In this document: positions 1 through 8,656 of the stretch, piece by piece | How positions within the stretch are numbered: the stretch's first letter is position 1 | Layout of the letters: each line of letters opens with the position of its first letter | From: Cupriavidus plantarum | GTDB lineage: Bacteria > Pseudomonadota > Gammaproteobacteria > Burkholderiales > Burkholderiaceae | Direction: 5' to 3' | Assembly (NCBI RefSeq): GCF_905397285.1 | Contig: NZ_CAJPUX010000007.1 | Location: 1-64,000, forward strand | DNA: 64,000 nt | Position numbers and translations under genes: made by a program | Notes under the pieces: generated by a model | Seen by the model: only the letters and a program-made list of their open reading frames with translations | Database searches by the model: none | Told to the model about the DNA's origin: nothing

Positions 1-2
1 CA

Positions 3-1421
3 GCCGCGGCGGCGTCGAGCCCCGCCGCCGCCGCGGCGACGCCCGCCAAGCCGGCCGTGCGTCCGCCCGCGCCGCTGCCGCCCGAGAAGTCGTTCCTCGA
101 CGATCTGCTCGAGAACCCGATGCTGCTGCCGGGTGCCGGCCTGCTCATCGCGTTGCTCGGCGGGTACGCGATCTATCGCCGCCGCCAGAAGCAGAAGGCC
201 ACCGAGGGCCATGGTTTCGGCGACAGCATCCTCTCGCAGGAAAGCACGGTGATGGCCGGTGGCCATTCGCTGTTCGGCGCGGCCGGCGGCCAGAGCGTGG
301 ACACGTCGCAGCACAGCGTGTTCGGCGCGGACTTCCGCATCGGCAGCAACTCGCCGGAAGCAACCGAGGTGGATCCGATCGCGGAAGCGGAGGTGTATAT
401 CGCCTACGGGCGCGACGTGCAGGCAGAGGAAATCCTGCGCGAAGCGCTTCAGCAGAACCCTGAGCGCCAGGCCATTCGCCTGAAGCTCATGGAGATTTAC
501 AGCACTCGTCAGGATGTGGAAGGTTTCCGAGTGATCGCAGAAGAAATGTTTGCCCAGACTGGCGGACAAGGCGCGGACTGGCAACAGGCCGTGGAGATGG
601 GACGCAAGCTCGATCCGAGCAATGCGCTGTATTTGACGGTCGCGCCGGATGCGGCGGGCGACCAGGACACGCAGACGCCGGCCGCCGACCAGTGGCGGAC
701 GCAGGATCCGGCGATGAACCTGCAGCAGCCGCCTTCGGTGCCGTCGCTCGGCGACATCGCGCTGCCGCTCGACGGTTTCCCGGCCCCGGCGGCAGGGGAG
801 CCCATCGTGGCGCCGCAGTCGGCGTCGCTCGTGTTCGGTCACGATCTGTACGCCACCGATCCGCACGCCACCGATCCGCACGCAACCGAAAAGGCAGCGC
901 ACTCGGTGGACGTGCTCGACGATCGTGTCGACGAAGGCCTGGACCTGCCGCAGTCGGACGTGCCTCCGCTGGACGCTCCGACGCGCTCGCGCCCGCTGGA
1001 GTTCGACATGTCGGGCCTCTCGCTGGATCTGAATGCCGACCTGAATGCCGACCTGAACGCGGACCGGAGCGCCGTCCGTGACGACGCCCCGGCACCGCAT
1101 CGCGTGCCGCAGCTCGACGAAGCCACGGTACCGCTTCCGGCGCCGACGATGCTGCAGGACGGCAGGCTCGTGGAGCCGATCGACCTGTCGCGCGTGACGT
1201 CGGAGCACCGCAGCGAGCACACCAACGGCGTGGCACCGAGCACGCTGTCCGCGGTGGGCATCGATGGCGGCCGCGACATGCAGATCAAGCTCGATCTGGC
1301 GCGCGCCTACATCGAGATCGGCGACAAGGAAGGCGCCCGCGAACTGCTGCAGGAGGTCGTGGACCAGTCGCAGGATCCGCTGCAGGCCGAAGCGCGCACG
1401 CTGCTGCGCGAGGTGGCCTGA
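3..1421 (+). CDS. fimV: FimV-like pilus/polar hub protein, C-terminal part (5' end outside window)
   Basis: The frame is already open at the first base, so this is the 3' part of a larger gene; the first in-window GTG (57) is unlikely to be the true start. An Ala/Pro-rich linker leads to a membrane segment (about residues 38-56 of the visible part) followed by Arg/Lys. The cytoplasmic part has the FimV-type TPR segment (EVYIAYGRDVQAEEILREAL), a long acidic Pro-rich linker with short repeats, and a final conserved helix pair (IKLDLARAYIEIGDKEGARELL) typical of the FimV C-terminal domain. FimV proteins have a periplasmic LysM region and a cytoplasmic TPR region, and organise type IV pili and polar proteins. 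The next gene, truA, follows a strong terminator, as is usual for fimV-truA. Confidence 0.85.
   Translation, partial: AAAASSPAAAAATPAKPAVRPPAPLPPEKSFLDDLLENPMLLPGAGLLIALLGGYAIYRRRQKQKATEGHGFGDSILSQESTVMAGGHSLFGAAGGQSVDTSQHSVFGADFRIGSNSPEATEVDPIAEAEVYIAYGRDVQAEEILREALQQNPERQAIRLKLMEIYSTRQDVEGFRVIAEEMFAQTGGQGADWQQAVEMGRKLDPSNALYLTVAPDAAGDQDTQTPAADQWRTQDPAMNLQQPPSVPSLGDIALPLDGFPAPAAGEPIVAPQSASLVFGHDLYATDPHATDPHATEKAAHSVDVLDDRVDEGLDLPQSDVPPLDAPTRSRPLEFDMSGLSLDLNADLNADLNADRSAVRDDAPAPHRVPQLDEATVPLPAPTMLQDGRLVEPIDLSRVTSEHRSEHTNGVAPSTLSAVGIDGGRDMQIKLDLARAYIEIGDKEGARELLQEVVDQSQDPLQAEARTLLREVA
851..888 (+). repeat. 15-bp in-frame tandem repeat in fimV
   Basis: The unit CGCCACCGATCCGCA occurs twice perfectly (851-865, 866-880) and starts a third time. 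It encodes repeated ATDPH in the disordered acidic linker. Confidence 0.8.
1029..1064 (+). repeat. 12-bp in-frame tandem repeat in fimV
   Basis: Two perfect copies of CTGAATGCCGAC (1029-1040, 1041-1052) and a third diverged copy (1053-1064) encode three successive LNAD units. Confidence 0.8.
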
Positions 1422-1502
1422 CCTGAGGGAGGTCGCGCTGCATTCAGGTATTGCGCTGCGCTGAGCGGTATCGCGCTGCGTTATCATTGAGCTTCGCGAA
1501 CG

Positions 1503-1538
1503 ATGCGCCGGAAGCGTTTCTTCCGGCGCATTTGTTTT
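1503..1538 (+). terminator. Rho-independent terminator after fimV
   Basis: An 11-bp perfect stem (1503-1513 with 1521-1531) with a 7-nt loop is followed by TTGTTTTT. It lies between the fimV stop and the truA start. Confidence 0.85.
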
Positions 1539-1558
1539 TGGCGTCCTGACCGAACCTC

Positions 1559-2380
1559 ATGAATCGCATCGCCCTCGGCCTCCATTACGACGGAGCCGCC
1601 TTCTCCGGCTGGCAGTCTCAACCGCACCGCAATACTGTGCAGGACCACCTCGAAGACGCCATCGAGCGCTTCGCGGGCGTGCGTCTGCTGACCACGGTCG
1701 CCGGCCGCACGGACGCGGGCGTGCATGCGCTGGGACAGGTCATTCATCTGGACACCGCGTTGTCGCGCACGCCGTTTTCGTGGGTACGCGGCGTCAATGC
1801 GTTCCTGCCGCCGTCGATCGCCCTGCAATGGGCGATGCCCGTCGATGACGGTTTCCACGCGCGCTTTCTGGCGTACGAGCGCACCTACTACTACGCGCTG
1901 TACACGGGACCCCACCGCGTGCCCATGGTGCACGGCCGCGCCGGCTACCTGATGCTGCCGCCGGGCCAGCGCCTCGATGTCGCGGCGATGCGCGAGGCCG
2001 CCGCGTGCCTGATCGGAGAGCATGACTTCTCGTCGTTCCGCGCGGCCGAGTGCCAGGCCAAGTCGCCGGTCAAGACGATGTACGACGTGACGCTGGCTGA
2101 GGACGGCAACTGGCTGTTCCTGCGTTTTCGCGCCAGTGCGTTTCTCCACCACATGGTGCGCAACCTGATGGGCAGCCTTGTGGCGGTGGGGCGGGGCCGT
2201 TACCCGCCCGCGTGGATGGCCGAGCTGCTGGCCGCGCGGGACCGCCGCCGCGCCGCCCCGACCTTCATGCCCGATGGGCTGTATCTGGTCGGCGTGAAGT
2301 ATCCTGAGCCTTACGACCTTCCGCGGGCGGACACGTCCGCCAGCCTTTTCCATGGAGTATTCGCCGATGACCGCGCCTGA
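1559..2380 (+). CDS. truA: tRNA pseudouridine(38-40) synthase TruA
   Basis: TruA isomerises uridines 38, 39 and 40 in the anticodon arm of many tRNAs. The 273-residue length is normal. The catalytic Asp is visible in GRTDAGVHA (Asp52), and the C-terminal half has the family motif FLHHMVRNLMG. The ATG at 1559 starts directly at the conserved first strand (IALGLHYDG). The C-terminus overlaps the start of trpF by up to 29 bp, so the two are probably cotranscribed and translationally linked. Confidence 0.97.
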   Translation: MNRIALGLHYDGAAFSGWQSQPHRNTVQDHLEDAIERFAGVRLLTTVAGRTDAGVHALGQVIHLDTALSRTPFSWVRGVNAFLPPSIALQWAMPVDDGFHARFLAYERTYYYALYTGPHRVPMVHGRAGYLMLPPGQRLDVAAMREAAACLIGEHDFSSFRAAECQAKSPVKTMYDVTLAEDGNWLFLRFRASAFLHHMVRNLMGSLVAVGRGRYPPAWMAELLAARDRRRAAPTFMPDGLYLVGVKYPEPYDLPRADTSASLFHGVFADDRA

Positions 2381-3110
2381 CCATGCCACCGCGGGCCCGC
2401 TGACGATGCCGCACCGCACGCGCATCAAGATCTGCGGCCTCACGCGCGAGCAGGACGTCGCCGCGGCCGTGGATGCGGGCGCCGACGCCATCGGCCTCGT
2501 CTTCTATCCCGGCAGCCCCCGGCACGTCGATGTGGCGCGCGCCGCCGCGCTGGCCGAGCGCGTGCCGCCGTTCGTCTCGGTGGTCGGCCTGTTCGTCAAC
2601 GCGGACGCCGAGGAGGTCGCCCACGTGGCCGAGCGTGTGCCGCTGACGCTACTGCAGTTCCATGGCGACGAGACGCCGCAGCAATGCACGGACATCGCGC
2701 GCCGCTGCCGGCTGCCGTTCGTGCGTGCCGCCCGTGTTCGGCAGGGTCTCGATTTGGTAGAATTCGGCCATCAATATGCCGACGCCGCCGGCCTGCTGCT
2801 CGATGCCTTCGTGGAAGGCTATGGCGGCGGTGGCCACGTCTTCGACTGGACCCTGATCCCCGCACCATGGCTTCCGCCTGCTCCGTCTTCCGGCCGTCCC
2901 ACGGGTACGCCGGACAGCCTGGCCGCAAACGACGCTCCTCGCATCGTTTTGAGTGGTGGGTTGAACGCGCAAAACGTCACTGAGGCGGTCGCACGCGTGC
3001 GCCCCTACGCCGTCGATGTCAGCAGCGGCGTGGAGGCCGCCAAGGGCGTCAAGGATGCCGCCCGTATTGCCGCGTTCGTGCGCGCGGTCCGATCCGCCGA
3101 CGCAGGATAG
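2352..3110 (+). CDS. trpF: Phosphoribosylanthranilate isomerase TrpF
   Basis: TrpF catalyses the Amadori rearrangement of phosphoribosyl anthranilate in tryptophan synthesis. KICGLTREQD carries the catalytic Cys (Cys28 from the first ATG), GLFVNAD and LLQFHGDE follow, and the phosphate-binding end is IVLSGGLNAQNV. At 252 residues it is longer than the usual 200-210. Part of the excess is the N-terminus, where ATGs at 2367 and 2406 are also possible starts. The rest is a Pro/Ser-rich insert of about 25 residues (about 172-196) between the FDW motif and IVLSGGLN. trpB follows after 92 bp. Confidence 0.95.
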   Translation: MEYSPMTAPDHATAGPLTMPHRTRIKICGLTREQDVAAAVDAGADAIGLVFYPGSPRHVDVARAAALAERVPPFVSVVGLFVNADAEEVAHVAERVPLTLLQFHGDETPQQCTDIARRCRLPFVRAARVRQGLDLVEFGHQYADAAGLLLDAFVEGYGGGGHVFDWTLIPAPWLPPAPSSGRPTGTPDSLAANDAPRIVLSGGLNAQNVTEAVARVRPYAVDVSSGVEAAKGVKDAARIAAFVRAVRSADAG

Positions 3111-3202
3111 CCGCGACGACCCCGTCGTCCGCGTCCTCCCTCCGGCTCCCACGGCATTACGTCCCCGCGCCATGGCGCGGGGACCTCTCTGAAGAGACAA
3201 CC

Positions 3203-4396
3203 ATGTACGACTTGCCCGATTCCCGCGGCCACTTCGGCCCCTATGGCGGTGTGTTCGTGTCCGAGACCCTGATGCACGCGCTCGACGAGCTGCGCCAGGC
3301 CTATGCGCATTACCAGAAGGATCCCGAGTTCGACGCCGAGTACCGGCGCGAGCTGAAGCACTTTGTCGGCCGCCCGTCGCCGATCTATCACGCGCAGCGC
3401 TGGAGCGAGACGCTCGGCGGCGCGCAGATCTTCCTGAAGCGTGAAGACCTGAACCACACCGGCGCGCACAAGATCAACAACGTGATTGGCCAGGCGCTGC
3501 TTGCGCGCCGCATGGGCAAGAAGCGCGTGATCGCCGAAACCGGCGCCGGCCAGCATGGCGTGGCCACCGCCACCATCGCCGCGCGTTTTGGCATGGAGTG
3601 CGTGGTGTACATGGGCTCGGAAGACGTCAAGCGGCAGGCGGCCAACGTCTATCGCATGAAGCTGCTGGGCGCGACCGTGGTGCCCGTGGAAAGCGGCTCC
3701 CGCACGCTCAAGGACGCGCTCAACGAAGCGATGCGCGACTGGGTGACCAACGTCGAGAGCACGTTCTACATCATCGGCACCGTGGCGGGTCCGCATCCGT
3801 ATCCGATGCTGGTGCGCGATTTCCAGTGCGTGATCGGGGAAGAGGCCAAGGTGCAGATGCCCGAGCTGACCGGCCGTCAGCCGGACGCCGTGATCGCGTG
3901 CGTGGGCGGCGGCTCCAATGCCATGGGCATCTTCTATCCGTACATCGACCACAAGGACGTGCAACTGATCGGCGTGGAACCGGCCGGCGACGGCATCGAG
4001 ACGGGCCGCCACGCGGCCTCACTCACGGCCGGTGTGCCGGGCGTGCTGCACGGCAACCGCACGTACCTGCTGCAGGATGCGAATGGTCAGATCATCGAGA
4101 CGCATTCGGTCTCCGCTGGCCTCGACTATCCGGGCGTCGGTCCGGAGCACGCGTGGCTCAAGGACAGCCAGCGCGCGCAATACGTGACCATCACGGACGA
4201 TGAAGCGCTCAAGGCCTTCCACGACTGCTGCCGCATCGAGGGCATCATTCCCGCGCTGGAGTCGAGCCATGCCATCGCGTACGCGTGCAAGCTCGCCCCG
4301 ACGCTGCCGAAGGACAAGCTGCTGCTCGTGAACCTGTCGGGCCGTGGCGACAAGGACATGCACACCGTGGCCGAACGCGCCGGGATCAAATTCTGA
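3203..4396 (+). CDS. trpB: Tryptophan synthase beta chain
   Basis: TrpB condenses indole and serine to tryptophan with pyridoxal phosphate, in complex with TrpA. The PLP lysine is Lys90 in HTGAHKINN, and GGGSNAMGIF is the phosphate-binding loop. Its 397 residues are full length and it starts with the typical MYDLPD.FGPYGG. A GAAGAGA ribosome site precedes the ATG. The TGA stop overlaps the ATG of the next gene by one base (TGATG), so the methyltransferase is translationally coupled to it. Confidence 0.98.
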   Translation: MYDLPDSRGHFGPYGGVFVSETLMHALDELRQAYAHYQKDPEFDAEYRRELKHFVGRPSPIYHAQRWSETLGGAQIFLKREDLNHTGAHKINNVIGQALLARRMGKKRVIAETGAGQHGVATATIAARFGMECVVYMGSEDVKRQAANVYRMKLLGATVVPVESGSRTLKDALNEAMRDWVTNVESTFYIIGTVAGPHPYPMLVRDFQCVIGEEAKVQMPELTGRQPDAVIACVGGGSNAMGIFYPYIDHKDVQLIGVEPAGDGIETGRHAASLTAGVPGVLHGNRTYLLQDANGQIIETHSVSAGLDYPGVGPEHAWLKDSQRAQYVTITDDEALKAFHDCCRIEGIIPALESSHAIAYACKLAPTLPKDKLLLVNLSGRGDKDMHTVAERAGIKF

Positions 4397-5319
4397 TGCA
4401 AGCTGCCGACCCGACCGTTGACGTGCTCGACACGCCCAACCTGCGCCTGTATCAGGAAGACATGCTCGAGGGGCTCGCCCGGATTCCGGACGGCTCGATC
4501 GATCTCGTGGTTGCCGATCCGCCCTACGGGCTCGGCAAGGACTACGGGAACGATTCGGACCTGCTCTCGGGGCAGGCCTATCTCGACTGGTCCGTGCGCT
4601 GGATGGACGCGCTGATTCCGAAGATCGCGCCGCGCGGTTCGCTGTACCTGTTTTGCACGTGGCAATACTCCCCGGAACTGTTCGTCATGCTGAAGCAGCG
4701 CATGACGATGATCAACGAGATCATCTGGGACCGCCGCGTGCCGAGCATGGGCGGCACCACGCGCAAGTATTCCTCGGTGCACGACAACATCGGCTTCTTC
4801 GCCCGCCAGCGCGATTATTACTTCGACCTCGACCCCGTGCGCATTCCGTACGATGCCGAGACGAAGAAGGCGCGCAGCCGCCCGCGGTTCGAGGGCAAGA
4901 AGTGGCTCGAAGTCGGCTACAACCCGAAGGACCTGTGGAGCGTGCCCCGGATCCACCGCCAGGATCCGGAGCGCGCCGATCACCCCACGCAGAAGCCGCT
5001 GGAGATCGTCGAGCGGATGGTGCTGGCGAGCTGCCCGCCGGGCGGCATCGTGCTCGATCCGTTCTCGGGCAGCGGCACCACGGCCGTCGCGTGTTTGCGC
5101 CACGGCCGGCGCTTCGTCGGTTTCGAGATCAATGCCACGTACATTGATGTGGCGCGGCAGCGCGTGACCGCGACGCAGCCCGCGCTGGCCGAGATCGCCG
5201 ACTCCGCTGAAACCGCCTCCGCCGCGGCAGACGCTGCACAGGGCGCACAGGCCGATGCCTCCAATACCACCGACGCGGCCAACGACGACGTTGCGTCCGC
5301 GAGCGGCACCCTAATCTGA
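4396..5319 (+). CDS. Orphan site-specific DNA methyltransferase (beta-class, CcrM-like) inside the trp operon
   Basis: This is a 307-residue amino-methyltransferase. The catalytic motif IV, DPPY (41-44), is near the N-terminus and the SAM-binding motif DPFSGSGTT (221-229) is near the C-terminus. That order defines the beta class, which includes the adenine methylase CcrM. The last 50 or so residues are an Ala/Asp/Ser-rich tail. The ATG at 4396 is chosen because it overlaps the trpB stop (TGATG) and precedes the conserved core. No restriction endonuclease gene is adjacent, so it is an orphan. From memory, orthologues between trpB and trpA in Ralstonia and Burkholderia methylate adenine in GTWWAC; that specificity is inferred here. 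Confidence 0.92.
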   Translation: MQAADPTVDVLDTPNLRLYQEDMLEGLARIPDGSIDLVVADPPYGLGKDYGNDSDLLSGQAYLDWSVRWMDALIPKIAPRGSLYLFCTWQYSPELFVMLKQRMTMINEIIWDRRVPSMGGTTRKYSSVHDNIGFFARQRDYYFDLDPVRIPYDAETKKARSRPRFEGKKWLEVGYNPKDLWSVPRIHRQDPERADHPTQKPLEIVERMVLASCPPGGIVLDPFSGSGTTAVACLRHGRRFVGFEINATYIDVARQRVTATQPALAEIADSAETASAAADAAQGAQADASNTTDAANDDVASASGTLI

Positions 5320-5334
5320 GGAGTTGAGGACCCC

Positions 5335-6132
5335 ATGTCCCGCATCCAGAAAACGTTCGCGGCACTGACCGCGCAGAACAAGAAGGGCCTGGTACCGTTC
5401 ATCACGGCGGGCGATCCCGCGCCGGCGCTGACCGTCGATCTGATGCACGCGCTGGTGGCCGGTGGCGCCGACGTGATCGAGCTCGGCGTGCCGTTCTCCG
5501 ATCCGATGGCCGACGGCCCCGTGATTCAGCGCGCCTCCGAGCGCGCGCTCGTGCAGGGCGTCACGCTCGTGCACGTGCTTGAATGGGTCACCGAATTCCG
5601 CAAGACCGACAACGAGACGCCCGTAGTGCTCATGGGCTATGCCAATCCGATCGAACGCATGGGCAGCGAGAAGTTCGCCGCCGATGCCAGGGCGGCGGGC
5701 GTCGATGGCGTGCTGATCGTGGACTATCCGCCCGAAGAGTGCGAAGCGTTTGCCGCGCTGATGCGCGCCAACGGCATGGACCCGATCTTCCTGCTGGCGC
5801 CGACGAGCACCGATGAACGCATCGAGGCCGTCGCGCGCGTTGCCAGCGGCTATCTTTACTATGTGTCGCTGCGCGGCGTGACGGGCTCGGCCGCGCTCGA
5901 TCTGGACAGCGTTGCGCAGCGGATTCCGCTGATCAAGCGTCATGCCAACCTCCCGGTCGGCGTGGGCTTCGGCATTCGCGATGCGCAGAGCGCCCGCGCG
6001 ATCGGCGAGCTGGCCGATGCCGTCGTGATCGGCAGCCGAATCGTGCAGTTGCTGGAAGATACGCCGCGCGAGCAGGCCGTCGAAGCCCTGCGCGCGTTCA
6101 TCGCGGAGATCCGCGAGGCGCTGGATCGTTGA
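5335..6132 (+). CDS. trpA: Tryptophan synthase alpha chain
   Basis: TrpA cleaves indole-3-glycerol phosphate and channels indole to TrpB. The catalytic residues sit at the canonical positions: Glu49 in VIELGVPFSDP and Asp60 in MADGP. Length is 265 residues. A GAGGAG ribosome site precedes the ATG, 15 bp after the methyltransferase stop, so trpF-trpB-methyltransferase-trpA looks like a single transcription unit. The complex partner trpB is one gene upstream. Confidence 0.98.
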   Translation: MSRIQKTFAALTAQNKKGLVPFITAGDPAPALTVDLMHALVAGGADVIELGVPFSDPMADGPVIQRASERALVQGVTLVHVLEWVTEFRKTDNETPVVLMGYANPIERMGSEKFAADARAAGVDGVLIVDYPPEECEAFAALMRANGMDPIFLLAPTSTDERIEAVARVASGYLYYVSLRGVTGSAALDLDSVAQRIPLIKRHANLPVGVGFGIRDAQSARAIGELADAVVIGSRIVQLLEDTPREQAVEALRAFIAEIREALDR

Positions 6133-6245
6133 AGTTACCGACGAGGCTCGCGTCACGCGGTATCGCGGATGTGACGAGACGATGACTTCGTCCTCCGTTT
6201 TGTGATGCGTTCGCCTCAATGAGCGCGAAATCCGCGCGCATCCTG

Positions 6246-6265
6246 CGGCGGGGAACCCCCCGCCG
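6246..6265 (+). other. GC-rich hairpin between trpA and accD
   Basis: A perfect 8-bp stem CGGCGGGG/CCCCGCCG with loop AACC lies in the 170-bp trpA-accD spacer, 38 bp before the accD start. There is no U run, so it is not a standard terminator. It could be a processing, stability or attenuation element. Confidence 0.4.
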
Positions 6266-6302
6266 TGGTAAATTCGCGGCCTGAATTCCGTAAGGAGCTT
6301 TC

Positions 6303-7175
6303 ATGAGCTGGTTGGATAAACTCCTGCCCCCCAAAATTCAACAGACCGACCCCTCCACCCGCAAGGGCATTCCGGAAGGGCTGTGGGTCAAGTGCCCGGC
6401 GTGCGAATCCGTCCTGTACCGGACCGACGTCGAAGCCAATCTGCACGTCTGCCCGAAGTGCGACCACCATATGCGCATCCGCGCGCGCGAGCGCCTCGAC
6501 GCGCTGCTCGACGCCGAAGGCCGCTATGAGATCGGTCAGGAGATCGTGCCGGTCGATGCCCTGAAGTTCAAGGACACCAAAAAGTATCCGGACCGCATCA
6601 AGGCGGCCATGGACGACACCGGCGAGACCGACGCGATGGTCGTGCTCGGCGGCGCGATTCATACGATCCCGGTGGTCGTGTCGTGCTTCGAGTTCGAATT
6701 CATGGGCGGCTCGATGGGCTCCGTCGTGGGCGAACGCTTCGCGCGCGGCGCGCAGGCGGCGCTCGAGCAGAAGGTGCCGTTCATCTGCATTACCGCCACG
6801 GGCGGCGCGCGCATGCAGGAAAGCCTGCTGTCGCTGATGCAGATGGCCAAGACCACCGCCATGCTGAACCAGCTGTCCAATGCCAAGCTGCCGTTCATCA
6901 GCGTGCTGACCGACCCGACCATGGGTGGCGTGTCGGCGAGCTTCGCGTTCCTCGGTGACGTGGTCATCGCCGAGCCGAAGGCGCTGATCGGCTTTGCCGG
7001 CCCGCGCGTGATCGAGCAGACCGTGCGCGAGAAGCTGCCGGAAGGCTTCCAGCGCGCCGAGTTCCTGCTGCAGAAGGGCGCCATCGACATGATCGTCGAT
7101 CGTCGCAAGCTGCGCGCCGAGATCGCGCAATTGCTCGCCTTGCTGCAGAAGCAGCCGGCAGACGCGGTGGCCTGA
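6303..7175 (+). CDS. accD: Acetyl-CoA carboxylase carboxyltransferase subunit beta
   Basis: AccD, with AccA, transfers CO2 from carboxybiotin to acetyl-CoA to make malonyl-CoA, the substrate later used by FabD. The N-terminal zinc ribbon is intact (Cys31, Cys34, Cys50, Cys53), and the carboxyltransferase core has GGSMGSVVGERFARG and TGGARMQE. Its 290 residues match the family. AAGGAG lies 6 bases before the ATG. A terminator separates it from folC. Confidence 0.98.
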   Translation: MSWLDKLLPPKIQQTDPSTRKGIPEGLWVKCPACESVLYRTDVEANLHVCPKCDHHMRIRARERLDALLDAEGRYEIGQEIVPVDALKFKDTKKYPDRIKAAMDDTGETDAMVVLGGAIHTIPVVVSCFEFEFMGGSMGSVVGERFARGAQAALEQKVPFICITATGGARMQESLLSLMQMAKTTAMLNQLSNAKLPFISVLTDPTMGGVSASFAFLGDVVIAEPKALIGFAGPRVIEQTVREKLPEGFQRAEFLLQKGAIDMIVDRRKLRAEIAQLLALLQKQPADAVA

Positions 7176-7197
7176 TAGGGCCGCCGCCGCAATACGG

Positions 7198-7228
7198 AAC
7201 GGCGCGGGCGGTTGACGCGCCGTTTTCC
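7198..7228 (+). terminator. Terminator-like hairpin after accD
   Basis: A 9-bp perfect stem AACGGCGCG/CGCGCCGTT (7198-7206, 7216-7224) ends in TTTTCC. It lies just after accD and 80 bp before folC. Confidence 0.6.
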
Positions 7229-7306
7229 ATTTGGCGCGCACTGTTTGCGCGCGCGCAGGTCCAACGCTTGTACCCATCCTCCCGCAGTCCCCGCTGACCC
7301 GCTGAA

Positions 7307-8617
7307 ATGCCCATCTTCCACAATCTTCCCGACTGGCTGACCCATCTGGAAACCGCGCATCCTGTCGGCATCGACATGGGTTTGACCCGCATCACGCGCG
7401 TCAAAGAGGCGCTCGGCCTGCGCATCGACGCCGTCGTGTTCACGGTGGGCGGCACCAACGGCAAGGGTTCGACCTGCGCGATGCTCGAGCGCATTCTGCT
7501 CGAGGCGGGCTACAAGGTGGGTTGCCACACGTCGCCGCACCTGATCTCGTTCAACGAACGCGCGCGCATCAACGGCGAATTCGCGACCGATGCGCAGCTG
7601 CTGCCGCACTTCGAGGCGGTGGAGCGCGCACGCACGAGTTTCGCGGATCCCGTGAGCCTCACGTACTTCGAGTTCACGACGCTCGCGATCATCCATATGT
7701 TCGCGCAGGCGGGTCTCGATGCGATGGTGCTGGAAGTGGGTCTCGGCGGGCGCCTGGACGCCGTCAATGTGATCGACACCGACTGCGCGGTCATCACCAG
7801 CGTCGATATCGACCACACGCAATACCTCGGAGACACGCGCGAGAAGATCGGCTTCGAGAAGGCCGGCATCTTCCGTCCGCACGTGTCCGCCATCTGCGGC
7901 GACCCGATGCCGCCGCAAACGCTGATCGCGCATGCCGAGGAAATTGGCGCCGACCTGTGGCTCGTCGGCCGCGACTTCCAGCATCAGGCCGCCAAGGGCC
8001 AGGAACGCCAGCAATGGGACTGGAGCGGCCGCGAGCGCAAGCTCAACGGGCTTGGCTACCCCGCGCTGCGCGGCGCGAACCAGCTGCTCAACGCGTCGGC
8101 CGCGCTGGCCGCGCTGCAGGCCATGCGGCCGCGCCTGCCGGTCAGCGCCCAGGATGTCCGCAACGGGCTGGCCTTCGTCGAGCTGCCGGGCCGCTTCCAG
8201 GTCATGGCCGGTCGTCCAACCGTAATCCTCGATGTGGCGCACAATCCGCATGCTGCCGCCACGCTGGGCCAGAACCTCGAGAACATGGGGTTTTTCCGCT
8301 ACACCTACGCGGTGTTTGGCGCGATGCAGGACAAGGACATCGCGGGCGTGCTTCAGCACGTGGGCGACAAGATCGACCACTGGTGCCTGTGCGATTTGCC
8401 GACGGAACGCGCGGCCAGCGCGGCCGACCTGCTCGAGAAGCTCGAGGCCAGCGGATTCGAGGCAGGAACGGATCGTTCGGCCGCCTGTTTCGCAAGTCCC
8501 GAGCTTGCGTATCGGGACGCCATCGGCAGAGCGACCGAGAATGATAGAATTCTGGTCTTCGGATCGTTCTACACAGTTGCAGGCGTCCTGGCGTACCGCG
8601 CCACGCAGGCAAACTGA
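7307..8617 (+). CDS. folC: Bifunctional folylpolyglutamate synthase/dihydrofolate synthase
   Basis: FolC joins dihydropteroate to glutamate and extends the polyglutamate tail of folates, using ATP. The P-loop is GGTNGKGST (about 48-56). Family motifs SPHL.SFNERARING, EVGLGGRLDAVN and LDVAHNPHA are all present. Length is 436 residues. It belongs to the accD-folC-dedD-cvpA-purF string that is conserved in beta- and gamma-proteobacteria. Confidence 0.97.
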   Translation: MPIFHNLPDWLTHLETAHPVGIDMGLTRITRVKEALGLRIDAVVFTVGGTNGKGSTCAMLERILLEAGYKVGCHTSPHLISFNERARINGEFATDAQLLPHFEAVERARTSFADPVSLTYFEFTTLAIIHMFAQAGLDAMVLEVGLGGRLDAVNVIDTDCAVITSVDIDHTQYLGDTREKIGFEKAGIFRPHVSAICGDPMPPQTLIAHAEEIGADLWLVGRDFQHQAAKGQERQQWDWSGRERKLNGLGYPALRGANQLLNASAALAALQAMRPRLPVSAQDVRNGLAFVELPGRFQVMAGRPTVILDVAHNPHAAATLGQNLENMGFFRYTYAVFGAMQDKDIAGVLQHVGDKIDHWCLCDLPTERAASAADLLEKLEASGFEAGTDRSAACFASPELAYRDAIGRATENDRILVFGSFYTVAGVLAYRATQAN

Positions 8618-8656
8618 CTGACCTGATCGACCTCGAACCTTTCTTTCTAGGCATCC

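Noticed and set aside
4396..5319. The methyltransferase as part of a restriction-modification or phage-defence island
   Set aside because: It is flanked directly by trpB and trpA with operon-like spacing, has normal base use and no restriction or mobility gene nearby.
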